Assembly (NCBI GenBank): GCA_964346275.1
Contig: CAYFUR010000039.1
Location: 1 to 33,473, forward strand
Direction of reading: 5' to 3'
Origin: CAYFUR01 sp964346275
Lineage (GTDB): Bacteria; Sumerlaeota; Sumerlaeia; SLMS01
Length of the DNA: 33,473 nucleotides
The notes below the pieces were generated by a model that worked only from the letters and a program-made list of their open reading frames with translations, was not told the DNA's origin and searched no databases. Positions 15,746 to 25,664 of this stretch are shown piece by piece (position 1 is the first letter of the stretch; each line of letters begins with the position of its first letter). The position numbers were made by a program, and so were the translations under genes.

Positions 15746-17980
15746 TTAATCGAGCGCGGCCCCCTCGCCCATGGTGAAGCGGATTTCCTCGATATCCAGC
15801 TTCAGGCCGGGATAAGGGGTCGTTGGGACTTCCAGAAAAAAGGCCGTTACTTTTTCGTCCGGCCGGTAATCCGCCGCGGAATCGATGATATACGTGGCGA
15901 CCTGGCCGCGGCCATCGGTGTGGATATACGCATGGGCGGAAGGGGCGCTGTTGATATCGGGATGCTCCTCGGTGATCCAGGAAACCCGGCTTTCCGCGTA
16001 GTCCACGCCCACATCGTCCAGCTCCAGCTTAATATGCACGCGCCGAATATCACCAAGCCGCCTGGGCTGAATTCCACCACCAAGGCGTTGGCGTATTTGC
16101 GTATAGACGAAGCCTTGATCCAGCATGCGGGGCCATCCATATTCCTTCCATTCGCCATCTTCGATATAAATCCAGGAAAGGGGCGTCCAGCGATTCTCCG
16201 GCGGCGCATCGGCGGGGAAATCGCCGCTCCAGGGCAAAGGCGGGCGTTCGCCGATGCTCTCCAGGCGCTTGCGGGCATTCTCAACGCGGTCTGACTTTGA
16301 ATAATCGAGGCGGTAAAGCCCGCCGCCAGCCCAGGCTTCGATCCGCCGGAGAGAAGGAAGACGATCCGCCTGGGACAGCGATTCCTCGCCATAGACGGCG
16401 ACGAAATCGACTTTTAAGGCTGCGTTCATCGCCAGGGTTTCCTCGCTTGGGAATTGGCTGAGAATCCACGCCAGATCGATATAATGGGGATTGCGCACGC
16501 CATCAAAAGAACCCGCCGGGCTGTCGGGAAAGCTGCCAGCGGCTTCCACCAGAAAGACGCGGTTCTGAAAGGGGGCCGTGGAGATAATGGAATCATCCGC
16601 GTGGCGGGAAATTGACTCCATGCCAGCCAGAGAGTATTCCTGGCGGCCAGGGGCAAAGAACGGCGTATATTCAAGAAAAAGAAGGGATATGATACCAAGG
16701 CATGCCAGCGAACGCCAAAGCAGTCCCCCACCGTTGAACCAGCGCGCCCGCGACAAATAGGCCGCCAAGAGAAACACGAGGGCCCAGCAGACCAGCAGCG
16801 AATACCGCGACGCCGCCCTCATGAACCGAAGCGGCGCAACCCATTCGTATATCGCGCGATAGGGCAGGCGAATCGTGGAAACCTCCTCGCCCACCCAAAG
16901 AAAAGGACCGAGCGAGAGGACGAACCCAAAGACGGCTACGGCGAGGAAACACCAGGACGTTTGATCCAGAAAGTCCACCTTCCCCGCGCGCCAGCGCGAA
17001 ATCATTTGAATGAGTGCCAGGACGCCGATCAGCAACGCCGTATAGCCGAAAAACTGGGTGTTCTCGAGCCGCTGTTCCCACGGCATGATATCCGTGATGA
17101 CGCACCCGAGCAGCGTGCGGGGCCCTGAAGGAAAATAGGACGGAACGAGATAGCCAACCGGATCCGCGCTGAAGAGGGCGGCGGAATGCAGCCCGCGGAA
17201 ATTGCCGAATCGTTCGGTCATTTCCTGGTAGGGAATTGACCACAGAAATGCGATGCCAAGCGCCGACGCGAGCGCTCCGAGCAGCAAGGCCTCCGACTTT
17301 CGAAAGCGCGGCCTCCGGGCAAAAGCGTCTATCAGCCACAGCACCCCAAGCCCCGCCACGGTGATGATGCCAAGATAGAAACTGCAAAGAAACTGCGCCA
17401 GCACCGCGGCCCCGGCGCCGACCGCGGCAAGGGCACTCCCCCGGCGGCGAAAACCGATATACAATCCATAGGCGATCGGCAGAAAGATTGGAGCGCTGAT
17501 ATTCACGTGCCCCCAGAGGTGCCAGATCATGTCGCCGTTGCCCGCATAGACAACTCCCGCCACAAGAGAGGCGCGCCGGTGGCGAGTGAATGCGTGGCAA
17601 ACGCCATAAGCCGCGAGGCCGGACAAGAGGCCATTCGCCAGCAGCATGAGATTATAACTCAAAACGGGGTTGCCCGGCAGGCGCACCGGGCCCGTGAGGA
17701 AACACATGAGCGGGTTGAATTCCGTAAAGGTTCCCATGTTTTCCTGGGGATGGAAGAGGGGGAGGTCGAAGAAATTCCAGGGCTCCGTCCAGAGGATATG
17801 CTGCCCCCAGTTGACCAGGTAACAGTTTGTATAAGCGTCTCCCCCGTGAAGATGCGTAGCCAGGCCGAGCAATGGATAGAGGGGATAGAAAATCAGCAGA
17901 AGGGCGCCAAATAAAACGGCCATCGCGGGAGCGTGATGGTGCGCTCCCGCGACGAGTCGTTCTCCGGTTCTCTGGCTCAT
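15746..17980 (-). CDS. large polytopic membrane protein, GT-C glycosyltransferase-like
   Basis: Protein of 744 aa with roughly a dozen membrane helices over residues 20-470 and a soluble C-terminal domain of about 270 residues. The first extra-membrane loop holds HGGDAY, in the place where GT-C glycosyltransferases keep a catalytic Asp, and FHPQENMG follows. Overall the layout resembles YfhO/ArnT-like polyprenyl-phosphate-sugar transferases, but no diagnostic motif is strong enough for a named family. It ends 3 bp from the convergent ROK gene and begins 9 bp after metH, so it may share the metH transcript. Likely role in surface glycan or lipid modification; this is inference from the fold type. 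Confidence 0.75.
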   Translation of the reverse strand: MSQRTGERLVAGAHHHAPAMAVLFGALLLIFYPLYPLLGLATHLHGGDAYTNCYLVNWGQHILWTEPWNFFDLPLFHPQENMGTFTEFNPLMCFLTGPVRLPGNPVLSYNLMLLANGLLSGLAAYGVCHAFTRHRRASLVAGVVYAGNGDMIWHLWGHVNISAPIFLPIAYGLYIGFRRRGSALAAVGAGAAVLAQFLCSFYLGIITVAGLGVLWLIDAFARRPRFRKSEALLLGALASALGIAFLWSIPYQEMTERFGNFRGLHSAALFSADPVGYLVPSYFPSGPRTLLGCVITDIMPWEQRLENTQFFGYTALLIGVLALIQMISRWRAGKVDFLDQTSWCFLAVAVFGFVLSLGPFLWVGEEVSTIRLPYRAIYEWVAPLRFMRAASRYSLLVCWALVFLLAAYLSRARWFNGGGLLWRSLACLGIISLLFLEYTPFFAPGRQEYSLAGMESISRHADDSIISTAPFQNRVFLVEAAGSFPDSPAGSFDGVRNPHYIDLAWILSQFPSEETLAMNAALKVDFVAVYGEESLSQADRLPSLRRIEAWAGGGLYRLDYSKSDRVENARKRLESIGERPPLPWSGDFPADAPPENRWTPLSWIYIEDGEWKEYGWPRMLDQGFVYTQIRQRLGGGIQPRRLGDIRRVHIKLELDDVGVDYAESRVSWITEEHPDINSAPSAHAYIHTDGRGQVATYIIDSAADYRPDEKVTAFFLEVPTTPYPGLKLDIEEIRFTMGEGAALD

Positions 17981-17989
17981 AGCACCCTT

Positions 17990-20900
17990 TTAACGGGCGG
18001 CGGCGGCTCCCACCGGCTCTTTACCCGGTTCATAGGCAAGCCACGGCGCCAGCCATTTTTCCACTTCTTCCAGGGCCAGCCCCTTGCGCTGGGCATAGTC
18101 TGCGGCCTGGTCGCGGCCGATTTTGCCAATACTGTAATAACGGCTGTTCGGATGGGAGAAGTAGTAGCCGCTCACTGAGCTGCCCGGGAACATGGCGCAG
18201 CTTTCCGTGAGAGTGATTCCTGTATTCCTTTCCGCATCCAGCAGCTGGAAGAGTGTGCGTTTCTCCGTGTGATCCGGGCAAGCGGGATATCCCGGTGCCG
18301 GGCGAATGCCGCGGTATTTCTCCGCGATCAGGTCTTCGGCGCCCAGTTCTTCCTTCTTGCCGTAGCCCCACCAGTGCCGTGACTTTTTGTGAAGCAACTC
18401 GGCGAAAGCCTCGGCGCAGCGATCGGCCAGCACCTGGACCATGATGGCTTTATGGTCATTAAGTTCACCCTTCAGCTTCTGAGCGTATTCATCAATTTCC
18501 TGGCCGGCGGTCACGGCGAAGGCCCCGATGTAGTCTTTCCGCCCCGATTCCGCCGGAGCGATAAAATCCGCCAGGCTGTAATGATGCTTCGCATCTTTTT
18601 TCTTCTTCGTCTGCTGGCGAAGGAAATGGAGAACCGTGCGAACCTCTGAACGGGAATCATCCGTATAGACCTCCACGTCCTCGCCGACGCGATTGGCGGG
18701 GAAGAAGCCCATGACGCCGCGGGCGTGCATCATCTGGTGCTCGATCAATTCGTCGAGCACCCGCAGGGCTTCCTCGTAAACCTCGCGGGCAACCGGGCCA
18801 TACTTCTTGTGATCGAGGATTTTCGGGAAAACGCCCTTCAATTCCCACGCGTGGAAGAACGGAGTCCAGTCGATGTAATCCCGGAGTTCGTTCAGGTCCT
18901 GCTGTTCGATGACTTTGACGCCAGTGAACTCCGGCTCGGGAATGTGCTCAGCCTCCCAATCCGCCTGGAACGCGTGGGTGCGGGCCTCCTCGTAATCCAC
19001 GAGGTCCTTGCCACTATCTTTCTTTCCGTGCATCACGCGGAGCTTCTCATAATCATCGGCAATACTCTGTCTATACGCAGCGGCTTGTTCATCATTTTCG
19101 TCAAGCAGCGACTGCACAACACCGACGGCGCGCGAAGCATCGAGCACATACACGGTGGGGGCGCTATAATGCGGCGCGATCTTAACGGCTGTGTGCATCT
19201 TACTCGTAGTCGCCCCGCCGATCAGCAGCGGCACCTTGAAGCCTTCGCGCTCCATCTCGCGGGCGACATGGGCCATCTCGTCGAGGGAGGGCGTAATCAG
19301 CCCGGACAGGCCAATAATGTCCGCCTTTTCTTCCCGCGCACGCTGAAGAATCTGGTCGGAAGGCTTCATGACCCCCATGTCAACGACGTCGTAATTATTG
19401 CAGGCGAGAACGACACCGACGATGTTCTTCCCGATGTCGTGAACATCACCCTTCACGGTCGCGAGGAGAATTTTCGCCTTGCCGCCTTCATCCGCCAGGC
19501 CCATCTCCTCTTTTTCTTTTTCCATGTAGGGAATCAGGTGAGCGACAGCTTTCTTCATGACACGGGCGCTCTTGACCACCTGGGGCAGGAACATTTTGCC
19601 CTCACCAAACAGATCGCCAACGATGTTCATCCCGGTCATGAGGGGGCCTTCGATCACTTCCAGCGGGCGGCCCGCCTGGACCCGGGCCTCCTCCGTGTCT
19701 TCTTCCACAAAATCGATGATGCCGTTGATTAAGGCGTGCTCCAGCCGCTTGTCCACCGGCTGCTTGCGCCACACCTTGTCGTCCTTCTTTTTCTTTGTTC
19801 CGCCCTCGTGTTTCACCTTTTCGGCATATTCGATGAGACGCTCCGTCGCTTCCGGCGAACGGTTGAGAATCACATCCTCCACAAGGTCGCGGAGTTCCTT
19901 TGGAATCTCCTCGTATATCTCGAGCATTCCGGCATTCACGATGCCCAGGTCGAGGCCCGCCTTGATCGTATGGTAAAGGAAGACCGAGTGCATGGCCTCG
20001 CGGACGCGTTTGTTTCCGCGAAAGGAGAACGAGATGTTCGAAACGCCACCGCTGATCTTGGCTCCGGGACACCGGTCCTTGATGTGCGAAGTCGCTTCTA
20101 TGAAGGAACGTGCGTAGTCATTGTGTTCCTCCATGCCGGTGGCCACGGTCAGCACGTTCGGATCGAAGATGATATCCGTGGGATCAAAACCCAGCTCGTC
20201 CACCAGAATCCGATAGGCGCGCTCGGCGATCTGGAGGCGGCGGTCCGTGTCTGCCGCCTGGCCTTCTTCATCGAAGGCCATTACGACGACACCTCCGCCG
20301 TAACGGCGCACTTCTCTTGCCTGGCGGCGGAATGCGTCTTCGCCTTCCTTCAACGAAATCGAATTCACGACGCATTTGCCCTGGAGGCACTTCAATCCCT
20401 CCTGGATCACCGACCAGCGCGAGCTGTCGATCATCACGGGCACCCGCGCGATATCCGGCTCCGCCGCCATGAGATTCAAGAAGTCGCGCATCATTTTTTC
20501 CGAATCGATCAGGCCTTCGTCCATATTGACGTCGACCATGTTGGCCCCATTTTCGACCTGCTGGCGGGCGATCTGGAGCGCCGCCTCCAAGTCTCCCTCG
20601 CGCACGACGCGGGCAAACTTTGGTGAACCGGTAATGTTGGTGCGCTCGCCCACCATCAGGAAACCCGTCGCCTCGTCCATCTTCATCGCTTCAAGCCCGC
20701 TGAATCGCGTCAGTGGCTCCACTTCGGGGATCTGGCGGGGCGGATGAGCAGCCACTTGTTCCGCGAAGGCCTGGATGTGCTCGGGAGTCGTGCCACAGCA
20801 ACCGCCAATGATATTGATCCAACCCTCTTTGGCATACTCGCTCAGGATCGAGGCCATGTGATCGGGCGTCTGCTTGCTGTCGTATCCTGTTGGCGAGAGC

Positions 20901-21754
20901 GCATCGGGCAGGCCGGCGTTGGGATAGAGCGATGTATAGCACGTCGCCAGTTTAGAGAGCTCCTCGATAAAGGGGCGCATCGCCTCCGGCCCGAGGGCGC
21001 AATTGATTCCCACGGAAAGCGGCTTGGCGTGTTCAATGGAATACCAGAACGCCTCGAGCGTCTGGCCCGAGAGCGTGCGGCCTGAAGCATCCGTGATGGT
21101 AACGGAAATCATCACGGGAACGCGGCGGCCGGACTTCTGGAAGTATTCCTCGACGGCATAAATCGCCGCCTTGGCATTCAGCGTATCGAAAATCGTTTCG
21201 ATCAGAATCAGATCCGCGCCGCCATCCATAAGGCCTTCAACCTGGGCATAGTAAGCCTCCACCAACTGGTCGAAGGTCACAGCGCGATAGCCCGGATTGT
21301 TCACATCGGGAGAAAGAGAGGCCGTCACATTGGTTGGACCCATGGCAGCCGCAACGAAACGGGGCTTTTCGGGATTCTTTTCTGTATATTCGGTGGCGAC
21401 GCCCTTGGCCAGTTCGACGCCCTTCTTATTCAGCTCATAGACGAGGTCTTCCAGACCATAGTCCGCCTGGGAAATCTTTGTCCCGCTGAACGTATTGGTT
21501 TCGATAATATCAGCCCCGGCGTCGAGAAATTCGCGGTGAATTCTCTCGATCACGTCCGGCCGCGTCAGCGTCAGCAGGTCGCTGTTACCCTTCAGGTCGC
21601 CGGGATGATCGGCGAAGCGTTCGCCGCGGAAATCTTTCTCTTCCAGGCGCTCCTTCTGGATCATCGTGCCCATGGCACCATCAAGGACGAGGATGCGCTT
21701 TTCGAGCAGATCGCGGATGGGATGTTCAGTCGGATTAGTAGTCATCGAGAACAA
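17990..21754 (-). CDS. metH: cobalamin-dependent methionine synthase
   Basis: Four-module enzyme (1254 aa; E. coli MetH is 1227) transferring methyl from methyltetrahydrofolate to homocysteine. Homocysteine module, about 1-345: zinc Cys in GINCALGP and GGCCGTTPEH. Folate module, about 365-640: VGERTNITGS and DVNMDEGLID. Cobalamin module, about 670-900: DVHDIGKNIVG with the cobalt-ligating His. Reactivation (SAM) module at the C-terminus: ESCAMFPGSSVSGYYF. The annotated start is TTG with AAAGG five bases upstream; an in-frame ATG three codons later is possible. No cobalamin or SAM/SAH riboswitch was recognised upstream, but a 28-bp palindrome lies in the region shared with a divergent TetR gene. 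Confidence 0.97.
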   Translation of the reverse strand: MFSMTTNPTEHPIRDLLEKRILVLDGAMGTMIQKERLEEKDFRGERFADHPGDLKGNSDLLTLTRPDVIERIHREFLDAGADIIETNTFSGTKISQADYGLEDLVYELNKKGVELAKGVATEYTEKNPEKPRFVAAAMGPTNVTASLSPDVNNPGYRAVTFDQLVEAYYAQVEGLMDGGADLILIETIFDTLNAKAAIYAVEEYFQKSGRRVPVMISVTITDASGRTLSGQTLEAFWYSIEHAKPLSVGINCALGPEAMRPFIEELSKLATCYTSLYPNAGLPDALSPTGYDSKQTPDHMASILSEYAKEGWINIIGGCCGTTPEHIQAFAEQVAAHPPRQIPEVEPLTRFSGLEAMKMDEATGFLMVGERTNITGSPKFARVVREGDLEAALQIARQQVENGANMVDVNMDEGLIDSEKMMRDFLNLMAAEPDIARVPVMIDSSRWSVIQEGLKCLQGKCVVNSISLKEGEDAFRRQAREVRRYGGGVVVMAFDEEGQAADTDRRLQIAERAYRILVDELGFDPTDIIFDPNVLTVATGMEEHNDYARSFIEATSHIKDRCPGAKISGGVSNISFSFRGNKRVREAMHSVFLYHTIKAGLDLGIVNAGMLEIYEEIPKELRDLVEDVILNRSPEATERLIEYAEKVKHEGGTKKKKDDKVWRKQPVDKRLEHALINGIIDFVEEDTEEARVQAGRPLEVIEGPLMTGMNIVGDLFGEGKMFLPQVVKSARVMKKAVAHLIPYMEKEKEEMGLADEGGKAKILLATVKGDVHDIGKNIVGVVLACNNYDVVDMGVMKPSDQILQRAREEKADIIGLSGLITPSLDEMAHVAREMEREGFKVPLLIGGATTSKMHTAVKIAPHYSAPTVYVLDASRAVGVVQSLLDENDEQAAAYRQSIADDYEKLRVMHGKKDSGKDLVDYEEARTHAFQADWEAEHIPEPEFTGVKVIEQQDLNELRDYIDWTPFFHAWELKGVFPKILDHKKYGPVAREVYEEALRVLDELIEHQMMHARGVMGFFPANRVGEDVEVYTDDSRSEVRTVLHFLRQQTKKKKDAKHHYSLADFIAPAESGRKDYIGAFAVTAGQEIDEYAQKLKGELNDHKAIMVQVLADRCAEAFAELLHKKSRHWWGYGKKEELGAEDLIAEKYRGIRPAPGYPACPDHTEKRTLFQLLDAERNTGITLTESCAMFPGSSVSGYYFSHPNSRYYSIGKIGRDQAADYAQRKGLALEEVEKWLAPWLAYEPGKEPVGAAAAR

Positions 21755-21818
21755 GTCGGCCTTTCTCTTGGGGTTCGGTTAATTGTCTATTGGCTTGGCG
21801 AGCGGGAAACCCGCGATG

Positions 21819-21846
21819 ATATAAAGACATCACAATGTCTTGATAT
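21819..21846. promoter_or_regulatory. 28-bp palindrome between metH and tetR-type gene
   Basis: Two 12-bp arms, ATATAAAGACAT and ATGTCTTGATAT, are separated by CACA and complementary at 11 of 12 positions, with the inner 7 bp perfect. It sits about 65 bp before metH and 140 bp before the TetR gene. Size and position fit an operator for the TetR protein or for another methionine regulator. A second small stem (GCGGG-AAA-CCCGC) lies at 21802-21814 on the metH side. Confidence 0.6.
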
Positions 21847-21987
21847 GCCGTAAGCAGGACTCGTGCAAGGGAAGTTTCCCGGTGATACGCTGCCAGCGGG
21901 CCGCTGTTTAGGAAGGGCTTGACCAAGGCCACCATCGGAAGGCAGTAAATACATAAACGTTTGTGAATGCAAATGGAGACTCCCGCC

Positions 21988-22557
21988 ATGGCAAGACCTC
22001 CCCGCAAGAAGAAGGACATCGAACGCTCTGCTCTCGAACTCTTTGTCGAGAAAGGAGTCGATGGCACCAGCATTCGCGACATTGCCCACCGCGCTGGCGT
22101 CACCGAGGGGGCCCTCTACCGTCATCACAAGAGCAAGGACGACTTGGTTCGGGCGCTCTTTTTCGAACATTTTGCAGGCTTTGCGGACCTCATCGCGGAG
22201 AACAAAATGGAGGGCCGCCCCTTTCGGGAAACACTTCCGCGCATGGTCGAGTCCTTCTTTGAATTCTACGACCGGGACCGCTATGTTTTTCACTTCGTCA
22301 TGCTCGTACGCCACAAACTCCTGGAGGACGTGCGCGCGGACGACCGGAATCCCGTGGAACTGCTCCAGCGGCTCATCCAGCGAGCCATGGACAGCGGAGA
22401 AATTGGGGCTGAGGACGCCGCCCTGACGACCCAACTCATGCTGGGAATGGTCATGCAGGTTCCCGTGGCGGCGCACTATGGCAGGATCCAACGCCCGCTT
22501 CTTCCCTATGTTGGTCCCGTTTCCCAGGCATGTCTTCGAATCTGCAATGCCTCGTGA
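21988..22557 (+). CDS. TetR/AcrR-family transcriptional regulator
   Basis: One-component repressor of 189 aa. The N-terminal 50 residues form a TetR helix-turn-helix (ALELFVEKGVDGTSIRDIA, then HRAGVTEGALYRHHKSKDDL). The C-terminal part is the variable helical ligand and dimerisation domain. Start taken at ATG 21988 (MARPPRKK) with GGAG nine bases upstream; ATG 21967 is the alternative. It is divergent from metH, and a palindrome lies between them. The ligand cannot be read from the sequence; control of metH or of itself is inference from position. Confidence 0.92.
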   Translation: MARPPRKKKDIERSALELFVEKGVDGTSIRDIAHRAGVTEGALYRHHKSKDDLVRALFFEHFAGFADLIAENKMEGRPFRETLPRMVESFFEFYDRDRYVFHFVMLVRHKLLEDVRADDRNPVELLQRLIQRAMDSGEIGAEDAALTTQLMLGMVMQVPVAAHYGRIQRPLLPYVGPVSQACLRICNAS

Positions 22558-22558
22558 G

Positions 22559-22582
22559 CTTCCTGGCTTTCGCGCCAGGAAG
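22559..22582 (+). terminator. hairpin after TetR gene, probable terminator
   Basis: Perfect 9-bp stem (CTTCCTGGC / GCCAGGAAG) with a 6-nt loop beginning one base after the TetR stop codon. The following bases (ACATTTCCC) are only weakly T-rich. Confidence 0.5.
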
Positions 22583-22673
22583 ACATTTCCCATCCGAATC
22601 CGATTGATCGGCGGGAATCCTTAGCAACAATTCGGCTTTTCATCACCCAAAAGATGGTGAAGGAGAATCAAAC

Positions 22674-23246
22674 GTGGAACAGCTTCCCATCGAGAGCCTC
22701 GCCAGGCTGGAAGATTACTACACCCGTTACCTGAAACAGCATGCGGAAAACAGGGGCAGCTATGCCGATTTGCCCTTCCCGCGAATGAAAGAATACGTTC
22801 CCGCGGATCAACTGGGCCGCTGTTTCTACCACCTGGTTGACGAGATTCCTTATCCCCCGCTGGAGAAACTGGGGCTTTCGGACCTGGTGGATCTGAAGAA
22901 TTTCGACCGAAAAGGACTCGCATTCGACGATACGGCCATGATCCTGAAGCCCTGCGCCGACGATGAGGAGCGCTTCTTTCATGAACTCGTTCACATCATG
23001 CAATACAAGGTGCTCGGCGTTCGGGTTTTTCTGAAGTGCTATACAGTGGCCGGGATGCTGGAAGGTCCGGAAAACAATCTCATCGAAGAGATGGCTGTGG
23101 ATTATGCCAGCGACTATACCAAGGAGAAGAGCTTTCATCTGGAAGAGCGGGTGCGACGGGAAATTGCACCGATCCGGTGCATGGCGCGCGACTGGCACTC
23201 GATTATGGGGCACCAGGACTCATCCTCTCCCGAGGAGTTGGCGTAA
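22674..23246 (+). CDS. small HExxH protein, putative zinc metallopeptidase
   Basis: Protein of 190 aa with no signal peptide or membrane segment. It contains HELVHIMQ (His103, Glu104, His107), a zinc-binding HExxH helix. About 30 residues later comes NNLIEEMAVDYAS, with Glu138/139 placed to give the third ligand as in gluzincin-type peptidases. I do not recognise the family beyond this. Start GTG 22674 with AAGGAG eight bases upstream. Its last 27 bp overlap the end of the convergent helicase gene. Substrate and partners unknown. Confidence 0.78.
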   Translation: MEQLPIESLARLEDYYTRYLKQHAENRGSYADLPFPRMKEYVPADQLGRCFYHLVDEIPYPPLEKLGLSDLVDLKNFDRKGLAFDDTAMILKPCADDEERFFHELVHIMQYKVLGVRVFLKCYTVAGMLEGPENNLIEEMAVDYASDYTKEKSFHLEERVRREIAPIRCMARDWHSIMGHQDSSSPEELA

Positions 23247-25634
23247 CAGCCAGATCGCCGTACGCTTTGTAGCACCATCCTCTTCGAGCCGCGGGCCGAT
23301 GCACGCCGGACACCCGGAAGGACAGGGACACTCAGCCACCATGTCGAGGCACGCGCGCAGAACCTTCTGGTCCATGCCGAAGACTTTTCGCGCGATCCCG
23401 ATTCCCGCCGGGTAACGATCCCAGAGATAGATCGTCGGCCGCTGATCGAAGGGCGCGCGCAGCATCCCATAAACACTGAAATCCCGCGAATCGCACAGCA
23501 CATAGAGCGGAACGGTATGGCGCAGCAGGTTCGAGACGCCCTGGAGCGCGGGGCCGAGGTCGTGTCCTTCCTTCTTGAGACGCGCGCGCAGGTCCTGGCG
23601 GAAGGCCAGCCACATTCCCTCGGTCTGGATTTCGAGTTGCGGCACGCTGACCGGCCCGTAACCGATCGATTCCTGCGACTCGAATTTCACCTTTTTGAAC
23701 TTTGTAATCACCGTGGCAACGCTCACATCGCCAAAGCGCTTGGCTTCGAGCAACCGCGAATCCGGCGTCTCGACTTCCTGGTCGACTTCCAGGACCTGGA
23801 CATTCGACGAGGATTCCGCATCCGTATAGTAGTCCACGATCTTATGGCGGACATAGGCCGTGCGCCGGTCCCAGTCGAGCTTCTCCACGAGATACGTTTT
23901 CGCATTGTGGATATACACCGCGTCATCGTGAATCAGGAACGGTGCGGAGTCGTAGTCCACCTCGGCGATGACCTTGTTGTTCCGCCCGCTGTCCAGCACG
24001 ATGAAGTTCTCCCCCGCCGCGCTGCGCAGGGAAACATCCTCCGAGGGATAGGCGTCATTGGCGTAATACCACCGCCCGCCGCTGTGGCGCAGCACGCGTT
24101 CATCCTCCAGGTATTGCAGCACCGGCGCGGGATCCGTCTTGCCAAAGCGCTCGCGCTCCTCGAAAGGCAGCTCGAACGCGGCGCATTTCAAATGCGATGA
24201 CAGAATGACGAGGTTATCCGGATTCACGAACCCTTCTTCGGGAGAACGGCCGAAGAAGAATTCGGGGTGGTGCATCATGAACTGGTCCATGGGTGAGCTG
24301 CCGGCGATATAGATCGCGAGGGAGGCGCCGGCCTTGCGCCCCGCGCGGCCCGCCTGCTGCCAGGCGCTGGCGATGGTGCCCGGCCAGCCGGCCAGTATAG
24401 ACACATCGAGAGAGCCGATATCGACCCCCAGCTCCAGCGCGTTGGTGGACACCACGCCGAGGATGTCTTTCTTTTTCAGCCCTTGCTCGATCTGCCGGCG
24501 CTCGCTGGGAAGATAGCCGCCGCGGTATCCGGCAATCTGCTGGGGATCGCGGTGGAGGCGTGCCATGCCCCGCTTGAGATAGGTCGTCATGACCTCCACA
24601 TCGAGGCGCGACCGCCCGAAGGTGATGACCTGGTGGTTGCGCGCGAGAAAACGAAGGGCCAGCCGCCGCGCTTCCAGGCGAACGCTCCGGCGGACGTTCA
24701 GTTCCTTGTTCACCACGGGCGGGTTGAAAAACATAAATGTCTTTTCACCGCGTGGCGCACCGCTTTTTTCAATCACCTCGAACGGTTCGCCCGTCAACTC
24801 TTCCGCCAAGCCACGCGGATTGGCGATCGTCGCGCTCGAGCAAAGAAACGTCGGCTTTGATCCGTAAAACTCGCAGATGCGGCGCAGGCGGCGCAGGACG
24901 TTGGCCAGGTGGCTGCCAAAGACGCCGCGATACTGGTGCAACTCGTCCACCACGATATACTTCAGATTCTCAAAGAGCCGTATCCAATTGGTATGATGGG
25001 GCAGAATCCCCGCGTGCATCATGTCGGGATTCGTGACCACAATGTGCCCGGCATCGCGCAGGGCCCGGCGTGTGGCCGGAGGCGTGTCGCCGTCGTATGT
25101 ATAGACCTTGATATCCCGCCCGCACGCCTTCGTCAGCTCGTAGAGCTCGCCATACTGATCATGGCTCAGTGCCTTGGTTGGGAAGAGATAGATCGCGCGG
25201 GCGGCGGGGTCCTTCAGAATTTCGTGGACCACTGGCACATTATAGCAAAGCGACTTGCCGCTGGCCGTCGGCGTGACGGCCACCATGTTGCGCCCCGCCA
25301 GGGCATGTTCAATCGCCTTGCCCTGGTGCGAGTAGGGACGTTCGACGCCTCGATCGGCCAGCGCCTGGCGCAGTTCGCCGGGCATGTTCGACGGCCATTC
25401 GCCATATTCCGCGGGAACCTCTGGCAAACGCTCGACATGGGTAATGCAGTCCTTGAAGCCCGGATGGGCCAGCAGTTCATCGACAAGCTGGTGCAGCGTG
25501 CGGGCGGCATCGGGGCGCTCGCCGCCGGGCCGGATCTTTGTTTCCGTGGGAAAAGTGCGGGAGGGTCTGGCCAACGGTCTCGTCCTCGTTCGGTCGTCTC
25601 GCGGGAATGTGTCAGACTCCCGCCACGCGAGCAA
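23220..25634 (-). CDS. DEAD/DEAH-box helicase with C-terminal Cys domain (MrfA/YprA type)
   Basis: Superfamily 2 helicase (804 aa). Q-motif-like PYSHQ (residues 100-104), Walker A TPTASGKSL (121-129), motif II DELH, motif III SSATI, and motif VI QQAGRAGRKAG are in order. The C-terminal half carries the DUF1998-type region ending in CPCPSGCPAC, a metal-binding cluster typical of MrfA/YprA, which in Bacillus takes part in repair of mitomycin damage. The start is uncertain: TTG 25634 has no ribosome-binding site, and homology would allow a later start. It lies 30 bp after the secreted-protein gene on the same strand, and its end overlaps the convergent HExxH gene. A DNA-repair role is by family only. 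Confidence 0.9.
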   Translation of the reverse strand: MLAWRESDTFPRDDRTRTRPLARPSRTFPTETKIRPGGERPDAARTLHQLVDELLAHPGFKDCITHVERLPEVPAEYGEWPSNMPGELRQALADRGVERPYSHQGKAIEHALAGRNMVAVTPTASGKSLCYNVPVVHEILKDPAARAIYLFPTKALSHDQYGELYELTKACGRDIKVYTYDGDTPPATRRALRDAGHIVVTNPDMMHAGILPHHTNWIRLFENLKYIVVDELHQYRGVFGSHLANVLRRLRRICEFYGSKPTFLCSSATIANPRGLAEELTGEPFEVIEKSGAPRGEKTFMFFNPPVVNKELNVRRSVRLEARRLALRFLARNHQVITFGRSRLDVEVMTTYLKRGMARLHRDPQQIAGYRGGYLPSERRQIEQGLKKKDILGVVSTNALELGVDIGSLDVSILAGWPGTIASAWQQAGRAGRKAGASLAIYIAGSSPMDQFMMHHPEFFFGRSPEEGFVNPDNLVILSSHLKCAAFELPFEERERFGKTDPAPVLQYLEDERVLRHSGGRWYYANDAYPSEDVSLRSAAGENFIVLDSGRNNKVIAEVDYDSAPFLIHDDAVYIHNAKTYLVEKLDWDRRTAYVRHKIVDYYTDAESSSNVQVLEVDQEVETPDSRLLEAKRFGDVSVATVITKFKKVKFESQESIGYGPVSVPQLEIQTEGMWLAFRQDLRARLKKEGHDLGPALQGVSNLLRHTVPLYVLCDSRDFSVYGMLRAPFDQRPTIYLWDRYPAGIGIARKVFGMDQKVLRACLDMVAECPCPSGCPACIGPRLEEDGATKRTAIWLLRQLLGRG

Positions 25635-25664
25635 GGGCGAAATGAAAGCGAAATAAAGAGAACG

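Noticed and set aside
21755..21966. Possible SAM, SAH or cobalamin riboswitch before metH
   Set aside because: No conserved core of these riboswitch classes could be matched; only two simple stems and a palindrome are present. A covariance-model search would settle it.
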